In this document: positions 1 to 9,307 of the stretch, one piece after another
Layout of the letters: each line of letters starts with the position of its first letter
Numbering within the stretch: position 1 is the first letter of the stretch
Source of the DNA: Cerasicoccus sp. TK19100
Lineage (GTDB): Bacteria > Verrucomicrobiota > Verrucomicrobiia > Opitutales > Cerasicoccaceae
Direction: 5' to 3'
Assembly (NCBI RefSeq): GCF_027257155.1
Contig: NZ_JAPWDU010000005.1
Coordinates: forward strand, 310,001 to 374,000
Length of the DNA stretch: 64,000 bases
Position numbers and translations under genes: made by a program
The notes under the pieces: model-generated
What the model was told of the DNA's origin: nothing
Databases searched by the model: none
Seen by the model: only the letters and a program-made list of their open reading frames with translations

Positions 1-2
1 CT

Positions 3-800
3 CGCCTTACCTCCGAAGAGGTTGATCACTACAAGCGGGAGGGCTACGTCATTCCGAAACTCAAGGTCTTTTCGGATGAAAAGTTTTCCGCTCTATCGGC
101 TTATTTTGATGATAAACTCGCTGACTGGCCGAAAGATGAACGCCCGGAGCAAATGGATACGCCGCATTTTGCTGACCCAAAGCTAAACGAGTGGGCGCTG
201 GCTCCTGAAGTGGTTGACTTGGTTGAGCCGTTGCTCGGGCCAGATATCATTCTCTTTTCCACCCATTTTATTTGTAAGCCACAAGGGGATGGTCGGCGAG
301 TGCCATGGCATGAAGACAGCGCATACTGGCGGCGTATGTTGAACCCGATGGAGGTCGCGACAGTTTGGTTGGCCATAGATCCCTCCACAGTGAAAAACGG
401 GTGTATGTATGTAATACCGCAAACGCACAACACCGGACAAAAGGGTTTCTCGGAATATGAGGGCGTCGATACGAGTAAGAGCGTCTTTGATTCTGAAATC
501 GTGAAGCGCCACCGAAAAGACGAGCTGGCTGTGCCATGCGAGTTGGAGCGTAATCAGTGCTCACTTCATGATGCACGGACACAACATGGCAGCCCACCAA
601 ACACTTCTGATATGCGCCGATGTGGTTGGACGCTGCGATTCATCCCCGCAGCGACCAAGCTAAGCGAAGATTATCATGACCGGCACCTTATGTACCTTGC
701 CCGAGGTAAGAATGTGCTGAACCAGCCTCTGGCCGATCCAACCAAGAGCTATTCGCACATTAATGAACTTCGTCGCAAGCTTGGCGTGAAGGCACACTGA
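3..800 (+). CDS. Phytanoyl-CoA dioxygenase family protein (5' end cut by window)
   Basis: The frame is open from the first complete codon at base 3, so the gene starts before the window; the visible part is 265 residues. It begins with LTSEEVDHYKREGYVIPK, the usual N-terminal helix of the phytanoyl-CoA dioxygenase family. The Fe(II) facial triad is visible as the HxD of PWHEDSAYW and the later His of TQHGSPPN, and the Arg of GWTLRF is a candidate 2-oxoglutarate anchor. The family hydroxylates small molecules using Fe(II), O2 and 2-oxoglutarate in the cytoplasm. The substrate cannot be read from sequence. Its stop overlaps the start of the next gene by one base (TGATG), so the two are probably translated together. 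Confidence 0.85.
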   Translation, partial: RLTSEEVDHYKREGYVIPKLKVFSDEKFSALSAYFDDKLADWPKDERPEQMDTPHFADPKLNEWALAPEVVDLVEPLLGPDIILFSTHFICKPQGDGRRVPWHEDSAYWRRMLNPMEVATVWLAIDPSTVKNGCMYVIPQTHNTGQKGFSEYEGVDTSKSVFDSEIVKRHRKDELAVPCELERNQCSLHDARTQHGSPPNTSDMRRCGWTLRFIPAATKLSEDYHDRHLMYLARGKNVLNQPLADPTKSYSHINELRRKLGVKAH

Positions 801-1627
801 TGGATCTAATCTTCGCTAAATCCAAGTGGGAAATGTGGGATGCCCCCTTGGATGATTTCCTGCGGCGGGCGAAGGCGGATGCCTTTGATGCAGTGGAAAT
901 TTTCTTGCCAGCCCAGCCAGAGTCAGCATCGGAAATCGCCCAGCAAGTGGCCGACGAAGGGTTGCTGTTGATCGCCCAGATAACAACTGAAGGAAACTCT
1001 GTTTCGGAACATTTGGATACATTACGCGAGCGTTTTTCCTTTGCGATTGAAACTAGCCCACTCTTCGTAAACAGCCATTCCGGATGTGACGTCTTTAGCT
1101 TCGATGAAAACTGCGAAATATTTCAACTTGCCAGTTCTTTGGCTGAGGAGGCTAATGTCTTAATTACGCATGAAACGCATCGTGGCCGCCCATTAAACAA
1201 TGGCCCGGAAACGAGACGCTACCTCGAAACCATCCCGCAGCTGAGGCTTAATGCGGATTTTTCACACTGGTTCTGCGTTCACGAGAGTGATTTGCGCAAT
1301 CAAGAAGAGAATGTTGAAATGGCAGTTCAGCGATCTTCGCACGTTCATGCGCGCGTCGGATTTTCAGAGGGGCCTCAGGTTCCAGACCCATTGTCTCCTT
1401 TGTATGCTGAGTGGACTGATCGACATGTTGAGCTTTGGAAAAGAATATTGCGTGCACGACATATGGCCGGCGATGCTTATATAACAATAACGCCGGAGTT
1501 TGGCCCGCCTCCGTATATGCCTGTTGAGCCTTTGTCTGGGCGGCCAATCGCCGATGCATGGGAAGTGAATGTAAGGTTTAAGGACTATTTGAAATCTGTA
1601 TTACGTGTCATCGATATTGTAGTATGA
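800..1627 (+). CDS. Sugar phosphate isomerase/epimerase family TIM-barrel protein
   Basis: 275 residues, typical length for the xylose-isomerase-like/AP-endonuclease-2 TIM-barrel family. Candidate metal ligands are placed as in that fold: Glu in AVEIFLPA, His-Glu in THETHRG, Asp-x-x-His in NADFSHWF, the His of HVHARVGF and Glu in ITPEFGPP near the C-terminus. There is no signal peptide, so it should be cytoplasmic. The ATG shares one base with the stop of the upstream dioxygenase-like gene, and a GAAGG lies about 10 nt before it, one of the few Shine-Dalgarno-like sequences here. Family members epimerise or isomerise sugars, inositols or hydroxypyruvate. The coupling suggests two steps acting on the same compound, which is inference. 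Confidence 0.8.
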   Translation: MDLIFAKSKWEMWDAPLDDFLRRAKADAFDAVEIFLPAQPESASEIAQQVADEGLLLIAQITTEGNSVSEHLDTLRERFSFAIETSPLFVNSHSGCDVFSFDENCEIFQLASSLAEEANVLITHETHRGRPLNNGPETRRYLETIPQLRLNADFSHWFCVHESDLRNQEENVEMAVQRSSHVHARVGFSEGPQVPDPLSPLYAEWTDRHVELWKRILRARHMAGDAYITITPEFGPPPYMPVEPLSGRPIADAWEVNVRFKDYLKSVLRVIDIVV

Positions 1628-2113
1628 TGCTAAATGAAGATTAGTGCTAATATTTACAAGCGCTGATCATGAGTTGAATAATCAGTTAATCATTGGGGTG
1701 TGGTTGGAAGATGCCTTTGCTGCCTGTGCCTTCTGTGTTAACCATACTAGATTCGGATTGATTGGGTCTTTAGTTTTATAAAGTGCTTTTGTTCAGTTTG
1801 ATGGCAAATTTACTTTTGCTGGATTAGCTGAGGATTTTTGTACTCATTATGCACCTGGTGCTTTGGATTCATGGTCAAATTGATTGTCTATTCAAAGCAA
1901 TGGCCACAGATATTTAGAGAGATGAAGATAGTTTATTGCTCCAAATCATCAGAATCTATTCTCTGTGTGTAATCCCAACTGTATTGATTCGATATCTATA
2001 GGTCAGATGCGATAAGGTAGCTATTGCTAATTGCTATAAGATAGGCTTAGCGGATATCGACGCAATCTCATCGCGAATGCTTTGTATGCATTCAATACTA
2101 ACCCCCAATATTA
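1628..2113. other. 486-base intergenic region, no gene seen
   Basis: AT-rich stretch between the epimerase-like gene and the secreted hydrolase. No open frame with recognisable protein features is present on either strand. The only clear structure is a short inverted repeat close to the next start, listed separately. It presumably holds the promoter of the downstream gene. Confidence 0.6.
2075..2093. promoter_or_regulatory. Inverted repeat GAATGC-N7-GCATTC, candidate operator
   Basis: Perfect 6-base arms (2075-2080 and 2088-2093) separated by 7 bases, ending about 20 bases before the start codon of the secreted hydrolase. Size and position fit a repressor site or a small hairpin in the 5' leader. 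No second copy was noticed in the window. Confidence 0.35.
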
Positions 2114-5100
2114 ATGAAACACTTGTATTTAAGAACAAGCGCCTCGTTGCTGTCTGCCCTGCTTTGTTTCTGCGGCAGTGCTATGGCAGTAGATTTCGTT
2201 GTGGACAATCTAGATTCTGCAGATGTCTCAACTACTGGCAGTTGGTCTAATTCAGGCTCCACTCCCGGCTACTATGGCGTGAATTATGCCCATGATAATA
2301 ATTCCGCTAAAGGGCAGAAAACTTTTACTTTTACACCGGACATTCCGGCAACTGGCGATTATGAAATATCCCTTCGATGGACTTCATTCACGAATCGAGC
2401 CAGCAATGTTCCGGTTACCGTGACGCACGCGACCGGAGCGGACTCATTCATGGTTGATCAAACTGTTGCCGGCGGGCAGTGGGTTCCCCTGGGCACTTAT
2501 TCATTTAATGCTGGAAGCACCGGTAGCGTCCTCATCGAAAACACTGGGACCAACGGCTACGTGATCGCTGATGCAATTCGTGTTTCCACGGCAGTTGCGC
2601 CTCCGGCCGGATTGGTCGCGAAGTGGGATTTCAATGAAGATGCTGGTGTTGTGGCATTTGATTCGGCAGGTATGCACGATGCGATGCTCAACGGAGACGC
2701 AGCATTTTCACCACGCGGCAAGCACTATGGAGCCGCAGTTTTAGACGGCGACGGAGATTGGATCGATGCTCTCGATAGCGATGATTTCGACGGTGCTGAG
2801 GCTACGCTTTCTTGTTGGTTCAGCCCCCGTGTGCTGGACGGGCAACCAAGAGGGATTCTTTCCAAGCGCCACAGTCACTCGCAGCAGCGGGCGGTGAGTG
2901 TTTTTATTTGGCAGAACAATGAACTGTTCATTGACATCGGCTCCGAACGCTTTGCGACGGGCTACATCGTAACCGAGGTGAATGTATGGCGTCACTTAGC
3001 AGTGGTATTCGACGGCTCTGCGCCAGAGGGGAGGTTGAAGCTTTACGTGGACGGCATGCTTGAATACGAGGGGCAGCCAATTGGTTCTGAGATTCCCGAC
3101 ACAACCGCCAACTTTCATATCGGCACGCTCAATGCGAACTATGGTGTATCATTTGATGGGTACATTGACGACGTTCGCATCTACAGTGAACCACTGGATG
3201 CCACTGAAATCGGTGAGATGATCGCCGAAACTTCCGTGCATACCAAGGTTCACCTCGATGCCAGTATGATCATTGACGAAACGTCGGCAACGAACATGGA
3301 GGCCATCGTCGATGAGCAAGCTTTGGTCGGCGATCCCGTATTTGATCTGCCCAATGCGAATGCTCCCTCTTCGGTGTATGAGGCGGTGGCCAATTGGTAT
3401 TTTCCGCTGCATGCCATTATCGATCTAGGTGCAGAGTATGACATCAGTTATATTGCTTTTTATGACAGCAATAATTCCGGCGAAATTAAGATTTCCCATG
3501 GCGAGCCATTCAATTGGACTGAGCTTATCGTGGATAACCTGACCGCTTATCAACAGTGGAAAATATATCCCGTAAATATTACGACCCGATTTTTGCGCTA
3601 CAGTGATTTTGTTGGAGTTGCGACGCCGGAGATCGTGGTTTATGGAACCCCGCATGGGACGGTGGAAAAGATCCCTGAACCTGTCTCGTACAGTCCACCT
3701 CCCTTTGAGGAATTCTTAGGCGTCAATGTCCACGGGTGGGATCCGTTGCACCGTTTGGAAGCATTTGGATTTATTCGTCAATATCGTGACTGGGAGTATT
3801 GCGAGGGGCATAATGGCTTTGCAAATTATCCCGGCTATCCGAATAACGAAAACTCATTTGCTCCGGCTTATACCGGCGTCAACTACGACAATATGTATAA
3901 GAACTATGTCACCGTCGGGTTGGACACAGTCATGACTGTGCAGGACTCGGTGCGCTGGTTGAACGCGAAACCTGGAGCGGTGAAGCCTATTCCAGATAAT
4001 TCCGGCCGCCCGAGTGAAGTTGCATCATCCTACGTGGAGCATGCCGACCATATGTTTCAAACGGTTGCCCGTTATGGCAGCCAAGCGGTTGACGACAGCT
4101 TGTTGAAGCTCCGGTCGGACAATGTCCGCCACACTGGCTTGGACTACATCCGATATTATGAGAATTGGAACGAGCAAAACCAGTGGTGGAAAACCCGCCA
4201 AGAGTATTTCACACCTTACGAATACGCCGCGATGTCCAGCGCCGATGCGGACGGCCACCAGGGAACGATGGGCAACCATCTGGGTGTTTGGAATGCCGAC
4301 CCGAATGCCCGGCATGTCATGGGCGGCATTGTAAAGATGGATATTGGTTACATCAAAGCCATGAAGCTGTGGTGTGATTACAATCGCATTGGCGGAGAGC
4401 TAGCCTGGGATGTTATCAACATTCACCACTACAGCAACGACCGCGAAGGTGAGCAGCATGTAAACGCGCAGGGTATTAGCCCGGAAGAGGACAACCTAGC
4501 TGAAAAGCTTCGTGTGTTCCGCGATTACTGTGACCGCTATATGCCCGGGGTTGAGCTATGGGTTTCAGAGTTCGGTTATGATACCGCGCAAACGTCACCA
4601 CAGCATGCGCCGATCATCGGTACTTTCTCCGCCCAGGAAGTTCAGGCTCAGTGGAATGTACGCGCATTTCTCGCAATTGCTGCAGGGGGCGTCGACCGCG
4701 CCATGATTTACAGCCTATCTGATGTGAACTCTGCATCGACCGGACTGTATGGAACAACAGGATTAACGTCCGATCGCTGGTCTGGCTTTGTTCCTAAAAT
4801 CTCATGGTGGTACCTCTACACGATGAAGAACCGTTTAAAGGGGCTTTATTTCGAAGCGGAGCAAGATTCCGGGAATGACGATGTGCGTATCTATCGCTTT
4901 AAGGACGGTAACGGCGTTACCAAAGCCTATGCGGTTTGGTGCCCGACTACGGATCAGGTCGAGGTCAATGGCTATTCTCTGGCGCTTCAGGGGACGCCCA
5001 ATACCGCGCATTTGATCGAACTGCAGGAGGGAGACCCAGATGGCATCAAGACCCAGTTGAACATTAATAGCGGCAGTGTCACGTTAGACGTTTCTGAGCG

Positions 5101-5554
5101 TCCGGTATTCGTTATGATCGACTACGATGAGCCTGAGTTCGAGATGACTCAAAAGCTGGCTTTGACGCCCTCCATGGTCACTAATGAATCCGGCCTTGGC
5201 GATGCAACGCTTATGGTAGACGAGCAGGCGCTGTCTGGTGATCCGCGCGAGCGGGAAGATACCGACCCTGTCACGGGTTGGTCACCCGGTAGCAGTGCCG
5301 CAAGTGCTTACATCGACCTGGGGCAAGTCTACAGCATCGATCGTATTTATCTATACGATACTCAGAACACCGGATCGCTGAGCATTGAGATTGGTTCGCC
5401 GGGTAATTGGACAACCCTGACCCAATCCGAAATGAAAAGTTATAACTCCTGGAGTGAGTTCGTGTATGACGTCGATATTACGCAATCCCAGTACATTCGC
5501 ATCACAAGAATCGGAGGCGCAAACTTCAATGAAATCGTGATTTACGGTAAGTAA
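2114..5554 (+). CDS. Secreted multidomain clan GH-A glycoside hydrolase
   Basis: 1146 residues with a signal peptide (1-25, ending SAMA). Domains in order: a golvesin/Xly-type carbohydrate-binding beta-sandwich at about 27-158; a LamG/concanavalin-like domain at about 165-370 (begins VAKWDFNEDAGV, contains DGYIDDVRIY); a discoidin-like segment at about 378-520; a TIM-barrel-like catalytic region at about 535-960; and a second discoidin-like domain at about 1020-1146. The catalytic region has NWNE (acid/base candidate E687) and VSEFGYDT (nucleophile candidate E819), the beta-strand 4 and 7 arrangement of clan GH-A. The exact family was not identified; GH39- or agarase/porphyranase-like are options. 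It should act outside the inner membrane on a polysaccharide. No Shine-Dalgarno precedes the ATG. Confidence 0.75.
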   Translation: MKHLYLRTSASLLSALLCFCGSAMAVDFVVDNLDSADVSTTGSWSNSGSTPGYYGVNYAHDNNSAKGQKTFTFTPDIPATGDYEISLRWTSFTNRASNVPVTVTHATGADSFMVDQTVAGGQWVPLGTYSFNAGSTGSVLIENTGTNGYVIADAIRVSTAVAPPAGLVAKWDFNEDAGVVAFDSAGMHDAMLNGDAAFSPRGKHYGAAVLDGDGDWIDALDSDDFDGAEATLSCWFSPRVLDGQPRGILSKRHSHSQQRAVSVFIWQNNELFIDIGSERFATGYIVTEVNVWRHLAVVFDGSAPEGRLKLYVDGMLEYEGQPIGSEIPDTTANFHIGTLNANYGVSFDGYIDDVRIYSEPLDATEIGEMIAETSVHTKVHLDASMIIDETSATNMEAIVDEQALVGDPVFDLPNANAPSSVYEAVANWYFPLHAIIDLGAEYDISYIAFYDSNNSGEIKISHGEPFNWTELIVDNLTAYQQWKIYPVNITTRFLRYSDFVGVATPEIVVYGTPHGTVEKIPEPVSYSPPPFEEFLGVNVHGWDPLHRLEAFGFIRQYRDWEYCEGHNGFANYPGYPNNENSFAPAYTGVNYDNMYKNYVTVGLDTVMTVQDSVRWLNAKPGAVKPIPDNSGRPSEVASSYVEHADHMFQTVARYGSQAVDDSLLKLRSDNVRHTGLDYIRYYENWNEQNQWWKTRQEYFTPYEYAAMSSADADGHQGTMGNHLGVWNADPNARHVMGGIVKMDIGYIKAMKLWCDYNRIGGELAWDVINIHHYSNDREGEQHVNAQGISPEEDNLAEKLRVFRDYCDRYMPGVELWVSEFGYDTAQTSPQHAPIIGTFSAQEVQAQWNVRAFLAIAAGGVDRAMIYSLSDVNSASTGLYGTTGLTSDRWSGFVPKISWWYLYTMKNRLKGLYFEAEQDSGNDDVRIYRFKDGNGVTKAYAVWCPTTDQVEVNGYSLALQGTPNTAHLIELQEGDPDGIKTQLNINSGSVTLDVSERPVFVMIDYDEPEFEMTQKLALTPSMVTNESGLGDATLMVDEQALSGDPREREDTDPVTGWSPGSSAASAYIDLGQVYSIDRIYLYDTQNTGSLSIEIGSPGNWTTLTQSEMKSYNSWSEFVYDVDITQSQYIRITRIGGANFNEIVIYGK

Positions 5555-5862
5555 TCAATGACATCGTTTGCTTACTAAATTTCCTTGGCGGAATCTCTAT
5601 CGGCGGAGGTTCCGCCATGCATTTCGATAGATTGCTCAAGCTCATGCTGGTTGATTACGACAGCTGTCCAGAGCTTGTTTTTGCATTTTTTTCTGGTCAT
5701 TATAAATTTTAACTATAACGTTTTACTTGATTTGTCCTGAGTTTCTCGCTACGGCTCTCATCAGGAGAAATTAGAACCCTAGATGTCGAGAATCCTGGCT
5801 TAGCATGCGCGGTATACTCCGAGATGCTTTAAGGTCTGAATACTCGCATGCTTTTCTGAATT
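5555..5862. other. 308-base intergenic region with hairpin and operator-like site
   Basis: Contains a hairpin with arms TGGCGGAA (5586-5593) and TTCCGCCA (5610-5617), without a clear T-tract, just after the upstream gene. It also holds the AACGTT element at 5711-5730. No coding potential was seen. Confidence 0.5.
5711..5730. promoter_or_regulatory. AACGTT-type element, copy 1
   Basis: AACTATAACGTTTTACTTGA lies about 130 bases before the start at 5863. It matches the elements upstream of 31289, 34241 and 35709 in the core AACGTT followed closely by ACTT; this copy has two bases between them instead of one. LacI-family operators often have a central CG inside an AACGTT-like palindrome, so it may be a repressor site. 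Confidence 0.5.
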
Positions 5863-8130
5863 ATGAAACATACCCAACTCTTATCCCTCGTTGCCAGTTG
5901 CTTAGGCTACATATCGCTAAGCGTCGCAGCGCCTGTTAATCCCAATCTTGAGCTCATTCAGGAGATTGATGTTTCGCAGTCTCCTGATTCTCCGGACCTT
6001 TTCAGGGAGTATCCGCAAGGTATCAGTGAGGTTGAGACTATCTTGGGGGAGCCTGTCCGCACGCTTCCCAGCGACGAGCCGGGAGTAAAATACTTCGGCT
6101 ACCTGATCGGGGAGGGAAAAGGCCTGGAGGCAAATGGTAACTACATTCTTGAGGTAGTTTATCCGGAGGATGCACCGCGTTCTGCCATTCTGCTTAATCG
6201 CGGGAATGGTACGATGCGTGGGTTTTACACAGGCAACACTGTCGGGGACGCCATGTATCCTCGCTATGTTTACCAGTCCCCCGAGTCTTTAGAGATTCCG
6301 CTTTCCGGAAAGTTCGAGTCCGTGCAGATGCTCATGCGCTTGCAGGATCGGACCTCTGTGACGGGAGGCATTCGCAAGGCAGAGGTGCCGAATGTGGCGG
6401 ACACCAAGCGCACCATGAAACCTGAAGATGGTTTCTGGGTTTATATTGCGCAGTTTGAGCCCGAGCAGGATCCACTTTCTCAAGGTGCTGCTGTTTCAAA
6501 AATTCGCTTATACAAAGCACCCGATTTTGAGAAGTTCGACTTGAAAATTAACTATCCTCCAGAGGATTTGCCACGACGGCATTTGTTTTTCCGCGAAGAA
6601 ATGGCCGATGGCGTCATTGGCGGCCCACGTGAAGAATGGGGCTGGGTGGATGAAAAAGATTATTACCGTGGCAAAGCCGAGCTGATGCGTTTTCTGGGTA
6701 TGAACACCATGGCAAAGGACCTTCTGGAATTCGGTGCGAATCAAGGCTGGGATTCTGCAAAATACGGTGGTGATGAATGGGTTTACCAAAACAAGTCTCC
6801 CAACCGATGGGTTGGCATACTCGAAATCGCGGATGAATATGACTTAAGCGTTCTGCCTTACTATGAGTATGCGGGTAGTAAAGGCATTAAGGGGCTTGGT
6901 TTTGAGCGTCGGGCCGAACCGCTTAAGGGCGACAATTACACGCACATTAAATTCACGGAAACGGCGCGGGCAGACCTGACAGATCCCGATACCTACGAAG
7001 ACTTCCGCAAGATGCTGGAGCTGACCATTGTTGATCAAAAGGATAAAGCGGAAATTATCGGAGCTTGGTTGCGCCCGCGCTCCAGCCAGCTTCCCATCGG
7101 GTTTGCAGACTCGACCCGTAAGCGTTTTGCCGAAGAAACGGGTCGCGGTGAGGTGACCAGAGAAGAGCTCAGCAAGCGTGGTGAAACCTACGATGCCTAC
7201 ATCGAATGGTGGTATGGCAAGCGCGAGGAGTTCTTGTTGAAATTACGGGATTACCTCCGCAGTGAGGGAGTAAAAGGTGCTGATATTTTTTATACGGCAG
7301 ACCCGACTGAGCCAGGTTGGATTCATCCCGAGGGTGGTGTCGCCGGCTTGGTCGCGGAAGACCCATCGGCTTGGGAAGGTGTCGATTTAAAGAAACCGCC
7401 CGTTCCCTTGCAAAAGACAATTGATGACCATTGGTCATACAAGGCGCTCACCAATGTGCGTAAAACCTGGGGCGAGTGGGAGCATGAGCATGCTAAGCCA
7501 GTCTACGATCCAGAGCGCTACAAGGACACGAATGGTGTTTACCCGACTTATTCGTTTAACCGCTTGTCATCAGTTTCGGATCCGATGGCACTTGAGGCTT
7601 TCGAGACGGAGTCAGGAATGGTCATGATTCGCCACTATGGCCTCAACGAAGATATGTTGCGGGTGCCAAAGGGCAAGGATGGGAAAGACTTGGATCCGGT
7701 GGGTTACTTTGCTGGTGATATGGAACGCGTAGGACCGCACATTATGCTACCGGAAGTGAATGCCATGGCTAATGGAAACCCTACAGCCATCGGCTATCTA
7801 ACATCGAATAACTTCAATCGTTTATCGCCGGCTTATGTCCGTCGTTTCAATGCAGCCTATCTTGCGTTGCCGGCGCTTCCTTCAAAGGTGGTTCCCGGCG
7901 CTGCTTCGAATGAGCAGGTCGTAGTTCGCCGAATTGATGCTGGAAAGCATGGTGCCTATTATGCCGTCGTGAACCCGGGCTACACTGCGGTTGGCGAGGT
8001 CACGGTCACGCTGCCCGATCAAGGCCGAGTCACGAATGCGGCGACTGGTGAAGTCCTGCAGCCATCCGCGACAGGCGACATTCGGCTTAATCTGGATGCA
8101 TGCCAATTGGTCGCCCTGAGGGTCGAGTAA
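5863..8130 (+). CDS. Secreted protein of an unrecognised family, paralogue of the 35709 gene
   Basis: 755 residues with a signal peptide (about 1-23, ending SVAA). I do not recognise the family. It shares long stretches with the product at 35709: RHLFFREEMAD, FLGMNT-AKDLLEFG, LPYYEYAGS, GAWLRPRSSQLP, EWWYGKREEFL, RHYGLNED, ERVGPHIMLPE and YVRRFNAAYLALPALPS. Alternating hydrophobic strands and conserved acidic and aromatic residues (YYEYAG, the Arg-Ser-Ser-Gln segment, EWW) resemble a TIM-barrel glycosidase followed by a beta-sandwich tail. That is inference from pattern, not from a known signature. Compared with its paralogue it lacks the N-terminal discoidin-like extension. It lies between a GH-A hydrolase and GH130/sulfatase genes. 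Confidence 0.7.
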   Translation: MKHTQLLSLVASCLGYISLSVAAPVNPNLELIQEIDVSQSPDSPDLFREYPQGISEVETILGEPVRTLPSDEPGVKYFGYLIGEGKGLEANGNYILEVVYPEDAPRSAILLNRGNGTMRGFYTGNTVGDAMYPRYVYQSPESLEIPLSGKFESVQMLMRLQDRTSVTGGIRKAEVPNVADTKRTMKPEDGFWVYIAQFEPEQDPLSQGAAVSKIRLYKAPDFEKFDLKINYPPEDLPRRHLFFREEMADGVIGGPREEWGWVDEKDYYRGKAELMRFLGMNTMAKDLLEFGANQGWDSAKYGGDEWVYQNKSPNRWVGILEIADEYDLSVLPYYEYAGSKGIKGLGFERRAEPLKGDNYTHIKFTETARADLTDPDTYEDFRKMLELTIVDQKDKAEIIGAWLRPRSSQLPIGFADSTRKRFAEETGRGEVTREELSKRGETYDAYIEWWYGKREEFLLKLRDYLRSEGVKGADIFYTADPTEPGWIHPEGGVAGLVAEDPSAWEGVDLKKPPVPLQKTIDDHWSYKALTNVRKTWGEWEHEHAKPVYDPERYKDTNGVYPTYSFNRLSSVSDPMALEAFETESGMVMIRHYGLNEDMLRVPKGKDGKDLDPVGYFAGDMERVGPHIMLPEVNAMANGNPTAIGYLTSNNFNRLSPAYVRRFNAAYLALPALPSKVVPGAASNEQVVVRRIDAGKHGAYYAVVNPGYTAVGEVTVTLPDQGRVTNAATGEVLQPSATGDIRLNLDACQLVALRVE

Positions 8131-8160
8131 GAGGCGTCTACATCACTCATATTAGTTATT

Positions 8161-8191
8161 AAAAAGCCCCGCAGAATATGCGGGGCTTTTT
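8161..8191. terminator. Bidirectional intrinsic terminator
   Basis: Perfect 13-base arms (8161-8173 and 8179-8191), AAAAAGCCCCGCA around the loop GAATA, with A- and T-tracts on the two sides. It sits between the convergent genes ending at 8130 (+) and 8258 (-) and can serve both. Confidence 0.92.
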
Positions 8192-8257
8192 GATAAATAC
8201 ACTTTGCCGATCAGTCCTTTGAAATTGTCAATCGGACTAGATCGCGTGCTTGGATGT

Positions 8258-9283
8258 CTAAACGGGCTTGATCAAGGAGAGCAAGTCTTCGAGCTTTCCT
8301 TCGGCCAAAGCCACGACGGTATCTGCTGCGCCGTAATACATCTTTACCATGCCATTTTCTTCAGCGATGAAGCCGCCGGGGAAAATGACTGAACCGCGGA
8401 AACCTTCAGTTTCATACGGTGCTTCTGAAGCTAGTAACGGCTGCTCGCTGATACCGATTACCTTCGATGGGTTCTTGAGGTCGAGTAACATGAGACCCGC
8501 GACATATTCCTTATGCCAGGTGCGGTTGGTGGCCCAGGTCCCGAGGTCTTTGTCCGGGTGGCTTAGGACGGCGTGAAAGGTGGTTAGCCAGCCTTTCTCG
8601 GTTTTAATCGGCGGTGCGCCGGGGCCGATCTTGGCGTTGCCAAAAGAAACTTCTTCAGCGCGAAGGAGGAGCTTATGGTTGCCCCAGTACTTGCCATCTT
8701 CGGAATCGCTGATCCAGATATCGAACGACTCGCGCCCTCCGCGAAGGTAGAGCGGGAATGGTCGGTCTAGGCGCACTAGCTTTCCGTTTACGCGCTCGGG
8801 GAACATCACCATATTGCGGTTTTCCGGCAGGGAGATGTGCAGTAGTTCCCAATCGCGCAAGTTTTCGCTGCGGGCAATGCCGCCACGGATGCCGTGCTTG
8901 GTGTCGAGGGCGAAGCATAGATAGGCCATGTCTTCGATGACCGTGATTCGCGGGTCATATATTCTGGCCAGCTCGTCTTCATCCATACGCTCATCGTATT
9001 CGGCTTTCAGCCATTCGCGCATTTTTGCCATGTTGAAGACTGGCTCTTTATCGACTGTCCAGTTGACGCCGTCGGCGCTACGAGCAAGGCCGACTCGGGT
9101 TTGATAGCAATCAGGGGCTTCTTTGGCTCCGCTGTCCGTGCGGAAAAGCATGGCGTAGCCATCCTGCCATTTGCAGACGCCGGCATTAAACACAGACATA
9201 CAGTCCCAGGGGATGTCAGGCGTATCCAAAACGGGATTCGATGCGTGGCGGGTGAGGGCTTGTTGGGTGGAGGTAATGCTCAT
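8258..9283 (-). CDS. GH130 family beta-mannoside phosphorylase-like protein
   Basis: 341 residues, usual GH130 size, no signal peptide, hence cytoplasmic. The five-bladed propeller family is indicated by the N-terminal NPVLDTP, VFNAGVCKWQDGYAMLFR, the YDPRIT segment whose Asp (about D110) matches the family's general acid, and the late FPGGFIAEENGMVKMYYGAAD. Known members phosphorolyse or hydrolyse beta-mannosides such as mannosyl-glucose, mannobiose or mannosyl-GlcNAc. The start lies 24 bases after the stop of the upstream sulfatase, so the two form an operon. A beta-mannosidase at 31289 supports mannose-containing substrates. The exact acceptor is unknown. Confidence 0.85.
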   Translation of the reverse strand: MSITSTQQALTRHASNPVLDTPDIPWDCMSVFNAGVCKWQDGYAMLFRTDSGAKEAPDCYQTRVGLARSADGVNWTVDKEPVFNMAKMREWLKAEYDERMDEDELARIYDPRITVIEDMAYLCFALDTKHGIRGGIARSENLRDWELLHISLPENRNMVMFPERVNGKLVRLDRPFPLYLRGGRESFDIWISDSEDGKYWGNHKLLLRAEEVSFGNAKIGPGAPPIKTEKGWLTTFHAVLSHPDKDLGTWATNRTWHKEYVAGLMLLDLKNPSKVIGISEQPLLASEAPYETEGFRGSVIFPGGFIAEENGMVKMYYGAADTVVALAEGKLEDLLSLIKPV

Positions 9284-9307
9284 GATGTTTACTTTGGTTC
9301 TAAAAAT

